Both the position numbers and the translations under genes were made by a program. From positions 20,946,999-21,010,998 of the forward strand of contig NC_092565.1 of the NCBI RefSeq assembly GCF_037975245.1: a DNA stretch of 64,000 nt, given 5' to 3'. Below the pieces are notes generated by a model. It was not told the origin of the DNA. It saw nothing but the letters and a program-made list of their open reading frames with translations, and did no database searches. How positions within the stretch are numbered: position 1 is the stretch's first letter; every line of letters starts with the position of its first letter. This document shows positions 1 through 12,150 of the stretch, piece after piece. This DNA comes from Apostichopus japonicus. Its lineage: Eukaryota; Echinodermata; Holothuroidea; Aspidochirotida; Stichopodidae.

Positions 1-1182
1 CCAATGTACGATGTCGCTAGTATAGATGTTGAAAGCGACAAATAAAACGTTACGGTACCGAACTTTAACATGGTGTTTCTCATATATGCCCATGCTCAGT
101 CAATCTAAGTATTAATATTATTCTTGACGCGGGCGCGCTTTATTTCCGGTCAGTTGTAACATGTTTTTGCTATATGCTATGATATATGCTATGCTATATG
201 CTATATTTTGATATACTTCTATTGTTCATACAGTGATAGTGGCATATTATAATTAAAGGGATATTTCGCTGGCCGAATTCATTATTTAACAAATTCTTCG
301 AAATTGTCTGCACCTTTCGTTTGGTCAATTTTCTGTTTTGTTTAAGTGCATTTCATTAAATCCACTGAGGAATATATCTACATGTTAATATATTCCTAAA
401 TGTTAATTAACATTCTACATGTTAATGAACGACTTCTAAATGAGGAGAACAATGACAATCAGGGTAAACAAACATTCAAACAGTATCGCAATTCAAGGAT
501 AACTTATGAAACGTTATTATAATCTCAAATTTAGTTATTCTATTTTAATATAATCTCAAAGTTTGTTATTGTATTGTATTAAAATCTCAAATGAGTTATT
601 CTGATTTATTTTTACCTTAATATTGATTTCATTGCAAAAATGCTATTTTTTTCTTTTAATACGACTAAGCAGACAGATGATTTGTTTGTGTACTATATCA
701 CAATGAAGCAATACATGCCAATTACAACAACATGGCTACTCAGCCAACACAAACACATCTAAACCTTTGGGAATTTCAGGAGCTATGCGGTATTCCTTAT
801 AGTTTTAAGTTTACAGTAATGAGACTTCAACCTTCCCGAAAACCAGAAATGACATAAATTTAACCTTTCGACAAAACCAGTTTGATATGTTTTCATTTAA
901 TCAATATTGATTATTTTCTACGATTTCTAAAAAAATTTCATTTTGATTACTTAGTTCGTTTTAAAAATTTAGCGGGAGTTGTGAGTTATGATTCTTACCT
1001 GTGTTCTTTCGTTTTCGTTATCACATCCTATGTGATATACCTGCTTTTTTTGTTTTGAAATAGCCCCATTTATTATTACGGGTTCAGGTGATATGTAAAT
1101 ACATTAACAGTTTATTATTTTCCCAAATTACAGAATTTCTTTTTTTGACAGATGTAATGAGGAACGAACTGTACACACTAGT
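1..1182. other. AT-rich non-coding stretch with small direct repeats
   Basis: No convincing gene is seen. Small tandem structures are visible: about four copies of an ATATGCTATG-like word at 168-206, and three 31-bp units starting AATCTCAAA at 521, 552 and 583. At 999-1040 a minus-strand segment of exactly 14 codons ends in a perfect donor (ACACAG/GTAAGA) and begins after AAAGCAG. It is phase 0/0, so it could follow the exon at 2312-2401, but its upstream tract is A-rich rather than pyrimidine-rich and I do not call it as an exon. Confidence 0.5.
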
Positions 1183-1600
1183 GGAATCACTAGCAATCTT
1201 GTATCATCACTAACAATCTGGTATATTCAATAACAAGCTGGTATAATCACTAGCAATCTGGTATCATCACTAGCAATATGGTATACTCACTAGCAATCTG
1301 GTATAATCACTAGCAATCTGGTATAATCACTAGCAATCTGGTATATTCAATAACAAGCTGGTATAATCACTAGCAATCTGGTATAATCACTAGCAATCTG
1401 GTATAATCACTAGCAATCTGGTATCATCACTAGCAATCTGGTATAATCACTAGCAATCTGGTATAATCACTAGCAATCTGGTATCATCACTAGCAATCTG
1501 GAAAATCACTAGCAATCTGGTATAATCACTAGCAATCTAGTATATTCAATAACAAGCTGGTATAATCACTAGAAATCTGGTATCATCACTAGCAATCTGG
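1183..1600. repeat. 20-bp minisatellite, about 21 units
   Basis: The unit is close to TATAATCACTAGCAATCTGG, with variants TATCATCACT and TATATTCAATAACAAGCTGG. The TATATTCAATAACAAG variant recurs at several places within the array, which suggests multi-unit duplication. Copies are near-identical over about 420 bp. The array ends at an unrelated-looking GGAACAGGTAAGC and passes directly into a longer-period array that contains a diverged copy of the same 20-mer. Confidence 0.95.
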
Positions 1601-2045
1601 AACAGGTAAGCCTAAATTTCCCAAAGTATAGGCTGTGTAATCAGTTAATCATTATAACAATCTGGTATAGGCTGGCCTACATCTTCCAAAGTACAGACTG
1701 TGTAATTAGTTAATCCCACATTTAGGGAATACGGTAAGGGATAGTGTTAGTGGAACCACGATCAATCTGGTTTTTAGACAGGACCTATACATTTCCCAAA
1801 CTACAGGTTGTGTAATTAGTTAATGCTACATTTAGGGGATACGGTTAGGGATAGTGTTAGTGCACAGGAATCACTATCAATCTGGTTTTTAGACAGGACC
1901 TATACATTTCCCAAACTACAGGCTGTGTAATTAGTTAATCCTAAATTTAGGGGATACGGGTAGGGATAGTGTTAGTGGAATTACTATCAATCTAAGTTTT
2001 AGACAGAACCTATACATTTCCCAAACCATAGGCTGTATAATTAGT
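1601..2045. repeat. About 110-115-bp tandem repeat, 3-4 diverged units
   Basis: The word AGACAGGACCTATACATTTC starts at 1776 and 1891, and a variant starts at 2001, giving periods of 115 and 110 bp. Each unit also carries GGCTGTGTAATTAGTTAAT and GGATAGTGTTAGTG. Each full unit includes a segment (AATCACTATCAATCTGG) that matches the 20-bp unit of the preceding array. The 20-mer array may therefore have arisen by local expansion of part of this larger unit. Confidence 0.9.
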
Positions 2046-2311
2046 TCTGGATATTGCCGTCCTAAATGTTAAAGTAAACAATGGCGAAGAGAGTTGGGTG
2101 GGTGAAGCTCCTGGGGGGGGGGGGGGTATGCCTACAGGGCCCCTTTCTTGAAGTATTCATATTACCTTAAATTTATGTTTATGAAATTTGAGAATACATT
2201 ATTATTTATCTCATATTTCTCCGCACCCCATAAATTGGCCACGGACCCCATGGATCTCCCCTATATCCCCTCCCACTCCCCCTCACCAGGCATGTCTGAT
2301 TATATACTGAC

Positions 2312-2401
2312 CTCTTTTAATACAGTCTCCCAAGACTCGATATTATTAACATCATCAAAGTTTTCTTCATCCATGAGTATATCCAAAAATGTGTCCACCG
2401 C
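2312..2401 (-). CDS. Candidate coding exon 2 of a minus-strand gene (acidic, helical)
   Basis: On the minus strand the acceptor is preceded by a T-rich tract (TTGTTTGGTTTGTTTTGCAG), and the exon ends at AAAGAG/GTCAGT. The 90-bp interval is an exact 30 codons in phase 0 at both ends. It reads AVDTFLDILMDEENF followed by DDVNNIESWETVLKE: acidic, amphipathic, with a tryptophan near the end, and unlike the surrounding AT-rich DNA in codon use. It joins in frame to the signal-peptide exon at 4240-4350 (intron about 1.84 kb). I do not recognise the family. An extracellular helical segment or part of a peptide precursor would both fit. The next exon downstream (lower coordinates) is not certain and may lie outside the window. 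Confidence 0.55.
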
Positions 2402-2776
2402 CTGCAAAACAAACCAAACAAAATTAAGTACATTTTTGTTTTTTAAGTAGCAAGATGAAAAGTGGAAAATATTTGAGGAATTTGTCCATTTAACTCAGAT
2501 GTATACTCAAAACGCTTTAACTATCATGAAAACATCGTTTTAGGATGTCCAGATTCATGGAAAGGCGGAATCTTCAGCTTGTGTTTCTATGGCAACAGTG
2601 CCTGACACAAGGTTCTCTTATGGCAATAGATATCACAGACATAATGAGATTAATTAGACCTTTGCTAAAACCGTTCGAGGAATGCCAAATGTGTATGTTG
2701 TAACTTTTGAAGTATTGTGGCTATTTTTCATTCCTTTTTTAGCATTTCAAGGTTAATAACGTAGTTCCTTCCTTTC

Positions 2777-3000
2777 ATGGATCGGCACGAAGTTAGCCAG
2801 GCGAATTGTTTCACCACTACATACAATTATGACGCCACTTTTAAAGGATTTATCAATTCTCATAAAAAAAAATGGACAAATTATATTATATGCATCTCTT
2901 GCCTTGTTAAAGGCTATGGTTTCGAGGGCCTCATTAATAGGACATCGAACTCATTCTCATGGGAATCTGAAGATTTCATGGGGGGGGGGCACACTTTGTC
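2777..3000. other. Non-coding DNA leading into a repeat copy
   Basis: Two overlapping open frames exist on the plus strand here, but they run through a G homopolymer and into an interspersed repeat. They have no splice or start context, so I treat them as chance open frames within the intron of the minus-strand gene. Confidence 0.5.
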
Positions 3001-3005
3001 CAGCT

Positions 3006-3210
3006 GTACTCAGAGGTGGATGCAGAATTTGAAGAAAAAGGTAGGGGACGTATACCTCGGAATTCGTTGAAGCCGACTTTAGGGGGTTTGGGTCATCCCG
3101 CAGAAAAAAAAGTAAAATCTTTTAAACATAAAATGGAGCATTCTGAATCATATTTAGGCTATAGATTAGGTCTGTAATTAGGGTGTACACGCAAGGTTGT
3201 ATAACCCCTT
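3006..3210 (+). repeat. Interspersed repeat, hAT-like left end (copy A)
   Basis: The segment starts near CAGAGGTGGATGCAGAATTT, which resembles the CAGAGGCGGAT-type ends of hAT elements, and continues into CATATTTAGGCTATAGATTA, GTCTGTAATTAGGGT and GTACACGCAAGGTTGTA. The last 75 bp match a second copy at about 45775-45850. No target-site duplication or opposite end could be identified. Confidence 0.45.
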
Positions 3211-3635
3211 CCCTCCCCCTCACTCTCCCCCACCCCCACCCTCCACGCCCCGTAGTTTACAATGTTATATGATTCATCCATTATTGCTAGTGACTACATC
3301 AAATCAAGTGATAGAAGTTCCCACTTAGATAAAATAAATCAAATAAAACTTGGGTCATCGGGTCTAGCAGAGGATTTACATGAGTTTCTGAGACAAACAT
3401 GAATACATTTATTTTTTACTCATATCTTTATTTCAGGAAACAGAGAAAAACCACTTGACTTGAGTTGATTAAATGTTTCCATAAACAATATCCATGATAC
3501 AGCGATAAAATCTTTTAAATACTACTAAATTGCCCTTGAGAATACTAAACTTGAATTATGTTGCACAAATTCATATCGTTCCGTTTCTTTTGTCCTTGTG
3601 AAACATTACCAAACCTCTGCATAATTTGTAAAATT

Positions 3636-3637
<2 letters not shown>

Positions 3638-3720
<83 letters not shown>
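3638..3720. repeat. (TA)n microsatellite
   Basis: About 80 bp of alternating TA with one AAATATAAATAT interruption near 3668. Confidence 0.98.
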
Positions 3721-3722
<2 letters not shown>

Positions 3723-3884
3723 ACATTCAGACGGGGAGAAAGTCAATTCACTAGAGACTTTAAAATCAGTCTGCTTGAAAGGAAAATATAAGCCCTCGCC
3801 AAAAGACGCATGACTTCTTATTCCTCGTGTTTCAAAATATCGGTCGTGGTAAACAACCCATAGATTTGTGAGTGGAGAATAGAC

Positions 3885-4013
3885 ATCCTGATAGACAGAT
3901 GGAAATATAGGTGGATATGTATTTAAATAGAGAGAGATATGGACAGATAAACAGGAAGAGTGACGGACAGACAGACCGACAGACGGATAAATAGATAAAC
4001 AGATAAATACTTA
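3885..4013. repeat. Degenerate GATA/GACA tract
   Basis: Interspersed GATAGACAGAT, GGACAGACAGACCGACAGAC and GATAAATAGATAAACAGATA words form an old, degenerate tetranucleotide tract. Open frames crossing it on the minus strand are low-complexity artefacts. Confidence 0.8.
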
Positions 4014-4239
4014 ACAAAAAAATCAGGTAAACATAAATGTTCCAAGAGACTGCTGTCTCCTATTTAGCCACAAACAGGTATTTTAAAGCGAAGGGACAAT
4101 TATGATGCAAACAAACTTCATTAGGTATTAAAAAAATGTATGCAAGATAGATTAAGTGCCTCGATCTTCTTAAACTGAGGCTTTACAGCATTTATTGTGT
4201 AGAATTTCTGAGAGTTTCAGATTTTCGTAAAAATCTTAC

Positions 4240-4350
4240 CTTGGAAAGTTCTCCGTAGTCATGGGTTCTCCCTGTGTTTGATTGAGAATATACCGTTGAT
4301 GTTAACCATATACAAACTAAGCAGCTGACGATTTTAGCTTCTACCGCCAT
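4240..4350 (-). CDS. First coding exon, predicted secretory signal peptide
   Basis: The ATG at 4350-4348 (minus) has G at -3 and G at +4. The 37 codons start MAVEAKIVSCLVC, continue with a hydrophobic core (IWLTSTVYS) and end SNTGRTHDYGELSK at a near-consensus donor, TCCAAG/GTAAGA. This is the layout of a cleavable signal peptide: a short polar head, a 12-15-residue hydrophobic core, then a small-residue cleavage region around STVYS/Q. The exon ends in phase 0, matching the phase-0 acceptor of the exon at 2312-2401. The product would be secreted or have an extracellular N-terminus. The sequence just upstream of the ATG holds no long minus-strand open frame. Its function is not recognisable from these two exons. 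Confidence 0.55.
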
Positions 4351-4699
4351 CGCACGTGGAAATCACTCCCCCTCTCCTTAGTGCCTCCCTCTGTAGAAAG
4401 AGATAAAGAATGCCAAGTATTGATGCAGATGAAGATTTATATGTAAATGATAATGTGGAACTGTACGTTGCCGTTGACGTGGGCATACACGTATACACGG
4501 ATGGAGATGTACAAGTGGTTGCTACACTATCCCCTCCTTTATACCTTAAAACAAGTTTTGCTTGTAAAGGTAGAAGACGGATAAAAAAATACTATTAATG
4601 ACGATTCAAGTCTGAAAGTATAAACTTTGTCTGTATACAATACATTGTCAAAACCTCTCCTGCAACTTCCTCCCTTACTCTTCACCGTAGATATCCGTG

Positions 4700-4775
4700 T
4701 TTGAAACCCTACCCCAACCGGGCCCACCCCAACCCCTACCCCTACCCCCCAACCCCACCCCCTCTCCCCTCCAAT
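4700..4775. repeat. C-rich tract (CCCTACCCC-like)
   Basis: There are repeated runs of three to six C separated by A/T words such as CCCCTACCCCTACCCCCCAA. The minus strand has many G-runs and could fold as a G-quadruplex. It lies about 350 bp upstream of the signal-peptide exon ATG on that gene's strand. Confidence 0.8.
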
Positions 4776-5288
4776 GGGAATGTGATCGTGCTGATCGGTT
4801 AATTAGTAATATATAAAGCAAAAGCCCACAATGTCGTTCATGGAAATACTTTTTTGCTCCTGTTGATGATTTACGGGTTAATATTTCAACAGTATAAATT
4901 TCTCACATTTATACCGGTAGCTGTCTCGCATCGATGATTCAATCTAATACTTTAAAAACCGACGCGGTGCTTTTTTCACGAACTCACGATTTAATCACAG
5001 TAGACATCAAACTAAAGGCTTTTGAAGGTTAAAGAAATATTGTTCACCCATTTAATAAATTACCAGGCAACGTCTCAAATCAAACAGCCCTACGCAGAAA
5101 CATATAACATTAATTAAATTATAGAAAATCCGCATGAGCTAAATCGCTTGCCCGACGTCCAAAACTGCAGTGTGTTCTCCCAAGAAGGAGTCGATTAAAA
5201 TACACAGAGAGAGACATACACGCTATTTGTCATATTAGAATAAAAATTATTATGAAAAAAGTTATGTTGTACACTTGTTGATGAACGT

Positions 5289-5289
<1 letters not shown>

Positions 5290-5322
<33 letters not shown>
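5290..5322. repeat. (TA)n microsatellite
   Basis: 33 bp of pure TA. Confidence 0.97.
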
Positions 5323-5326
<4 letters not shown>

Positions 5327-5900
5327 AGAACTATACCATGCGACTTATGAAAACTAAACTCAATTTTCATCTCCAACATCACCCAACACACCCCCCCCCC
5401 CCCTCTTTTTTACCGATCTACTTTAATTATTCATAATTACTCAACTTATTGAGTTTCTATCAAGAAATGATGTCTAAACGAAGTTAAACAGGCCATTTAG
5501 CCATCCAAAGACGAATTCCTAACAAAACATCAGCATCAAAAAACAAAAACAACAAAAATATAAAGAAAGGGAAAAACACCACACATACACACGCACATAC
5601 TCGTAAATTCAAACGACAGCCATATGACAAAAGCCAAAAGGGGGAAGCACGGTGTCAAATTTTGTTAAGAAATCGATAAAAGTAAAATACACTTTCAAGG
5701 AGATTTTAGTTTTACATATTTTTAGCCTATTTATACATTCACCGCGCTTGGGAATTGAATTTTTAATAATGTTAGTTAGACAGAGGAAGGGTTATACCAG
5801 AGTAAAAGTCCTAAACAAGTTGATTGGATGGATATACGTAGTTTTCCTTGATCTGATGACACGTGTGATAAAACGACTGATAAGAGTGTCAGCGTATTTC

Positions 5901-6057
<157 letters not shown>

Positions 6058-7737
6058 TAACGTAATAATATAGTCCCGTAAATACTGATATGAGGTAAAA
6101 AAGTTGCTCTTGTACACTTGGCAATTTTATCAAATTTAGTGAATCTATTTATTTATCAAAATAAGTTAACAGTTGATTAGAAAACAAATACTTATTCATA
6201 TGCTATTATTCTCTTAATGAATGTTACTTGGATATTAACCATGATGTTACTCAGAATTTCTTTCTTTTATTAACATTGAAACAAATACATAACACTGATG
6301 ATGTTAATCAGGTCATCATAGAGTCATTATCGCTTGATTTTATTCTATTATTTTCATTTTTTGTTATTACTTTCAAAATTCTCGATACGAGACTTGTTAA
6401 ATTTGGTCTTAAAAATTCATAGACTGGCACTTGTCAGTAATGTCAAATTCATTGTTTCCTTTCGTCACAATATATCTAGAAAAGCAAAATAACATTTAAA
6501 ATATAACTATATCTTCAAAATTGAGCAGAAATTGTCTTTGCTTTGTGAAGAATTGTTCGTCACCAGCAAGATCTTGAACAATAATTATAACTCTACCAAT
6601 TCGGCACGTAACGTAAAGACGTAAAGCATTAACAAATACTTTTCTTATACTCACCTCAGTTAGCAATCAACCAGAGACGTAATATTTTGATTATTAACTT
6701 AAAGCTATTTTACCGTTCACTTAGCTTGGTAGATCTATATCTACTTAAATAATTGGACTTTCGATTTTGTGATCAGCTCGTAAGAACTCGGTCATATTAT
6801 TCTTAACAAATTTAACTTAAGAGAGATGGAATAGGCGCAAATGCATTACAAGTTTTTTTAAGTTCATAATATATCAGTTAAATCAATTAAAAAAGATCAA
6901 TAATTAAATAAAAGTACATATAATGGTTGGTTTGGATTCTCATTCCAAAAAAACCTAAGCGTTTTTTTTTTATTATATTCTGTTAGATGTTTGATGTGGT
7001 TAACCTTTATCGGTTTGACTCCCTAGGTGCTTTTGGCCCCCTATTTTCCAGGGTCTTTCTGGTTTATTAAACAAGACTCGTCAGACATGTTTTTAATAAG
7101 GTTGTAACATGTGGGCGGAAGAAAATGTCACTGTCTGTTAAAGTCACTTTGTTTTTGCCCGAATTTAAACCTAGGTCAATCATATATCAAGCATGTACCT
7201 TAGTAAGACCACGGTAGTCGTAGCCTGCAGTGATTCAGTGTCCGTACAGGTGACTTAAATACTTAGGTCAATATTTTGGCAGAAATGCTCGGTTATCCAA
7301 GTCGCTATTGATCAAGATCTTTGTTATTGGCAAATAAATAAGAGAGGGACAGAGAGAGGGAGAGAGAGGTGGAGAGAGAAAAATAGGTGGAGAAAGAGAA
7401 AAAGAGAAAAATCTGTAACAGTCTTTGACTTTTAAATGGTATGGGAGATTATACAGCCCTTAGAGCTGCATTGAGACACAAAACAACGTACTAATGGCCA
7501 ATTAGATTTGATTAACAGAACAGTTTGTAAAACGGACCTTCAGGCGAAAGGCAGATCTTCATTTTCTATGGTCTACTAAAGTCGAGTACGTTCAAAATAG
7601 ACATCACGTGTTTTTATGAAGAAGAAACAAAGAAGTAGACTGATATAATGGACAGAGATTATTTGAGCTAACAACATACGAAAGCATGCACACCATAGAA
7701 AGGTAATTTATTATATATAAGCGCCATGCTTCAGTTA
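6058..7737. other. Unannotated AT-rich DNA
   Basis: No gene or named repeat is seen. A good donor-like word on the minus strand (CTGAG/GTGAGT at about 6652) is preceded by stops in all three frames within 30 bp, so it is not a coding exon end. A short GAGAGGGA-type purine tract lies at about 7342-7405. Confidence 0.5.

Positions 7738-7803
<66 letters not shown>
7738..7803. repeat. Compound (TA)n(TG)n microsatellite
   Basis: About 39 bp of TA run directly into about 26 bp of TG, a common compound dinucleotide. Confidence 0.98.
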
Positions 7804-8625
7804 TATCTTGATTTATGTCTAATACAAGTTCTTATTGTTGCTTCAAGTATGTTAATGATCTTCCCACTGAATTCTCGAACGGGTTTCATCCTTGTTATAA
7901 TAATTATAAAAATCCGTGAATGAATGAGGATAATTAATCCAATTTATTGATTGTTCATTACGGTATATGGCGTCATAAAAGTTATAATAATGAACTGTTA
8001 ATAACGCGTCGAGCACACACGTTATTCTGTTCATCGTAATTAATATGTAAATGACTCCTTTGATAGATAGAATGTCGTATGTCTATACTTAGATATGTAA
8101 AGACGAGCGCATACCAAATTAAAAAAAAAAGAAGAAGAGCGCAACTCAAATGTCCTACGGAGAATCCGTTGAAACTTTATTGACCAAGAGACTGCATTTC
8201 CATCACATATACTTCATTAAAATTGAGTGATGTCGTTAGGCAACTGATGGGGACCTTCGTCGGCTGTGTCATATTTATGATCTCATCCTCCCAGTATTGG
8301 ACGCGGCCTCTCAAGTAGCCACTTGTGGTCTTGTTTAAAACAAATCAATAAGAACAGGCGTATAAACAAAAAAAGATGGGTGCTAATCGCGCGCAATTGG
8401 TTTTAAGAGTGTACTGCTATTGATTAAACATAGGTGCTGACAGGATTTTGTGCTTGCAACAAAAATCGCACCATTCGGCGATGCTAGTAATTGTTTGACA
8501 TCCCCGCCACCGAAACTCCTATGTAATATAGCTGTCGTGATTCCGAACAAGATTCTTTGATTTAGTTTGTATAGTTGTATACGTCAGCCAAAGAAAAAGA
8601 ACGAAAAAAAATGATTGAAAAGTAC

Positions 8626-8783
8626 CTTGACAGGTATAGCAAGTTTCCTATGTTAGCTGATCTATTGAACAGCCTTAAAGGGGCTGAATGGTGACTACAA
8701 GATTTGTTAGATATCCTAAACTGATCACAAACACTTGCCGGTACAAATAATGCAATTTTTTGGGTATCTTTCTTGGTCACTAG
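8626..8783 (-). CDS. Candidate coding exon (minus), family unknown
   Basis: The interval runs from an acceptor-like GCTGTTATCTCAG to a donor-like TCAAG/GTACTT. It is open for 52 codons plus 2 nt. The frame begins LVTKKDTQKIALFVPASVC and ends FNRSANIGNLLYLSR, with four cysteines or paired histidines between. The composition looks coding, but neither splice site is strong (GTACTT is a weak donor) and I found no phase-matching neighbour. An open frame of this size also occurs by chance in DNA of this length. Confidence 0.22.
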
Positions 8784-8879
8784 CTGAGATAACAGCCATG
8801 CTGTTTTTCTAGTGTCCTTTCATATGTTAACATTCCTACTGTAATTTTAGTTTTGTATTAATCTTGTACAAACATTTGA

Positions 8880-8962
8880 GAAATCAATTTGAAGCAAAAC
8901 TTGAAATTGAAAATTGACATTGAAAGTTGAAATTGAAAATTGGACTTGAAAATTGAAATTTC
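8880..8962. repeat. Degenerate TTGAAATTGAAAA tandem repeat
   Basis: Six or so imperfect units of 13-15 bp (TTGAAATTGAAAATTGACA and similar). Confidence 0.85.
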
Positions 8963-9438
8963 CTGTTTATATTGGCAATATTTTGTTTTAGGAATTAAAT
9001 TTTAAACTTTATATAGGCCTATATGTAATTGACTAGCCAGCAAATTGGGTGACCATAGTGACGCCCATTAACGTGCTACTTATTGCCTATGTTTAAGCAC
9101 ATGAACATCACAAATTGATACACATCTGTATTTTGACTGAAAAAGCCCTTGGCCTAAGAAATAAAACAAAGCTTTTTTTTATGATTACATTTTTGGCCGT
9201 TGCAACGTCAGTAAGTGGAAAATATTTAATATTTTTTAATCTTCCACTCTGAACCAATGACCCAATAAAAATTGCGTGGGTAGACGATATTCTGGAGTGC
9301 CAATATAAAGAAGAAAAATCTCTACAAATTAAATATTGACATCAGGGTCATCTCGAAAAATTCTAAATGGATGAAAGATAGTGCGTTATCAGTTTTTTTT
9401 TTTCGTTTTCTGATTAATGCTTGAAACCTTTTGAATGC

Positions 9439-9573
9439 TTTTAGTATACGATAGTTAACCGCGTTTGTACCACGGTGTGGATATATATATATATATATAT
9501 AGCCACACCGTGGTACAAACGCGGTTAACTATACATATAAACCTATATATATACCTAAATATATCTATATATA

Positions 9574-9623
<50 letters not shown>

Positions 9624-9624
9624 C

Positions 9625-9669
<45 letters not shown>

Positions 9670-9749
9670 TATATACATATATTTATATATATATGTATAT
9701 ACAACGCAACATCATTTTACAAACACGGTTAACTATCGTATACTAAAAT
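9439..9749. mobile_element. TA-rich inverted-repeat (MITE-like) element
   Basis: The outer ends are inverted copies: TTTTAGTATACGATAGTTAA at 9439 and its complement ending at 9749 (TTAACTATCGTATACTAAAA). Next to the left end is a perfect 30-bp palindrome arm pair, 9451-9480 against 9503-9532, separated only by 22 bp of TA. The interior is otherwise (TA)n. I see three copies of the GTTAACCGCGTTTGTA terminal word in total. No transposase and no clear target duplication are visible. Confidence 0.65.
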
Positions 9750-11880
9750 ATCAACGCTTGGTAGCATCTCTATGGCATGTCAATTACTAGTGATCCAGCG
9801 CTACACTTTATCCTTGTACGTCCATTAACTCCAAGGATCTGTTTTCCGAACTACAGCAATGCCATTAGCTTTTTAGCGTGGTCTGCTTCACAAATCGGGT
9901 ATTGTTAGGTTCATATAGTGAATACGCTTTACACGTTTCTTTTGTTCAGCTCTTGCCCATATCAAACAAGTATAGGCAAAAAACCTCTTTTTCCCCTTCA
10001 TTTCGTGTTTCTGTTATCTAGTTCATCGGGGTGTATGGGTAGGAAGAGGAATTTTTATGTTTTAATTATTACTTTGAAATTATACTTTATTCGGCTTATT
10101 TACCTCTTTGTCAACATGGTTCAATTTTTCAAATAATATTTGTCTTGAGTTTAATCCATGTTAAACAGTAATAAATTAACATATGGGAGTTTTTAAAGGG
10201 AATAATCACAGTCTGTTTCAAATATTGTCATTAATGATCAGGCCAGTGATGATTGATGTCTTAAAAAGAAAAATTCAGACATAGAAAAAAAAGTGAACGA
10301 TTTTAGCGAAATCGAAATTCATTCAGGCGGAATATAGCTGCCATTTGTTAACTTTCCCCCTTTCTTGTTTTGCCTAAGAAATTAAGACGATTAAACCTAA
10401 AGAGATTTTGTGTTCCTCCCTTTGTTTTTATATATATTATATTCGTCATTTCCTCGTGAGTAAACGATATTCTATCTCGGGCACGATTGAAGCGTAGAAT
10501 TTGCAATTTGACTTACTCAGGATGACAAGCTCATGTTGATTTGAAAATTTACAGCCAAGAGGTGAATATTTTACTGTCTGGAGAGCAACGATTTTTTTTT
10601 TTTGGTTAAGTTGACAGTACATTTACACACATAATGGATTACAAGAGTTAACCAGTAACTTTAAATATCATTCAACAAATGTGAAAAGAAAACAAAAGTA
10701 GTTTTTTATCTTCGAGTGTAATTTCCTGCCAGGTGTTTTGTATACAGGACTCATATATAATATAGAACGCCGTTCACATTATTTACCTCAAAGTTTACTT
10801 AATGGAAAGAGGTTCGTGTTTTTAAATCCTTCTAACTTTATTACTTTCAAGTTGCAGTTTAATTTATTACCACATTCATTTATTAAGTGGATTTTTATTG
10901 TAGTATTTTTTACCTTCATAAGACACCCGCAAATGAGGTCAAAACTCTTTTAATTCTGTCTAAGGTTTTAAACTGTATAGATAAATGTAATTGTATTTGC
11001 ACGGACGATGTTTGTCAAGCAGTTAAAATGTTATGACAGAGGAAATCTAAGAAACCAACTTAGCTGCATTCCACGTAGCTCGTTAGTTATGTTTTTTATT
11101 ATACCCTATCAGCACCCAGTTAAATTTACTACTAAACAATGAAAAGGTCGACACTTTATGTTGTGGTTTTATTACTAAACTTTTGTCATGACATTGTAGT
11201 CTCACGAAGCCGGCTCAGATAAAGAAATAAAACTAAATCAACAATATTTTGTCTTGGAATGAAAATATCTTCGTTCCAAGAATAACATTTCTCTTCTTCA
11301 CATTACTTTTATCGCATATAGAGATTTTCAACCTCGTTAATTACGTCATTGGTCGACGTAAAACTTAAACGAGTACTTCAGTGGTAAATATTGTGACACT
11401 CATTATGTAAAAAAAATAAAAGATTCCACACTGTTAGTTGAAACCCTCATCTTGATACCTTGTCTCTAACTCATAATTTGGTTATTTGAATGAACCTTAT
11501 CTTGTGGATCACACTATGGGAGCTGTGATATAACGGAAATTGTTTTCAGAAGCTATACTTTCCTTTAATAATATCCTTGCTAATATATTATTGATAACTG
11601 ATGCGTTTGATACGTTTGCCATTCTCTTTTGGAATTTCATGAAAAATGGCATTTTATTATTTTGAATTATGACCTAATGTTTTACTCTATGAATATTTGA
11701 GTTAAGTATGACTGAGTGAACAAAAAAGCATTACCATAATGATATATAATAAACTCTGATGTGGTAAAATACCTTATACTAATGTACTAATAATAAATCT
11801 TTAAAGAGACATATCTTCGCCATACGAAATGCTACAAGGTTGTGGTTTTTAAATGAAGATGCATAAAAGTTCACAAACAA
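9750..11880. other. Unannotated AT-rich DNA
   Basis: No supported gene. A minus-strand GTAAGT at about 10515 is preceded by an open frame of about 20 codons without a credible acceptor. Short plus-strand open frames at 9918-10136 and 10738-10953 have no start or splice context. Confidence 0.45.
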
Positions 11881-11905
11881 TATAGGCATATATAATATAT
11901 AGCCT

Positions 11906-11939
<34 letters not shown>

Positions 11940-12065
11940 CCTATATCTATAGCCTATATATATAGGCTATATATATATATATATATATCCAAATCCAATC
12001 GGAAGTGTCTATAGTGGATTTGGATACATATATATATATAGGCTATATATAGGCTATATATAGGC

Positions 12066-12150
<85 letters not shown>

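Noticed and set aside
1183-1600. CRISPR-like array
   Set aside because: Units are contiguous 20-mers with no spacers, in a eukaryotic context.
1740-1960. TTAGGG-like words suggesting telomeric repeat
   Set aside because: They occur only once per 110-bp unit (GGTTAGGGATAGTG) and are not tandem.
2148-2450. 100-codon plus-strand frame over the minus-strand exon
   Set aside because: It is the antisense shadow of the exon at 2312-2401 and adjoins a G-homopolymer.
4410-4598. 62-codon acidic plus-strand frame
   Set aside because: It comes from degenerate GAT/GTA words upstream of the minus-strand first exon. It has no splice or start support.
6652-6720. Strong GTGAGT donor on the minus strand
   Set aside because: All three frames upstream contain stops within 30 bp.
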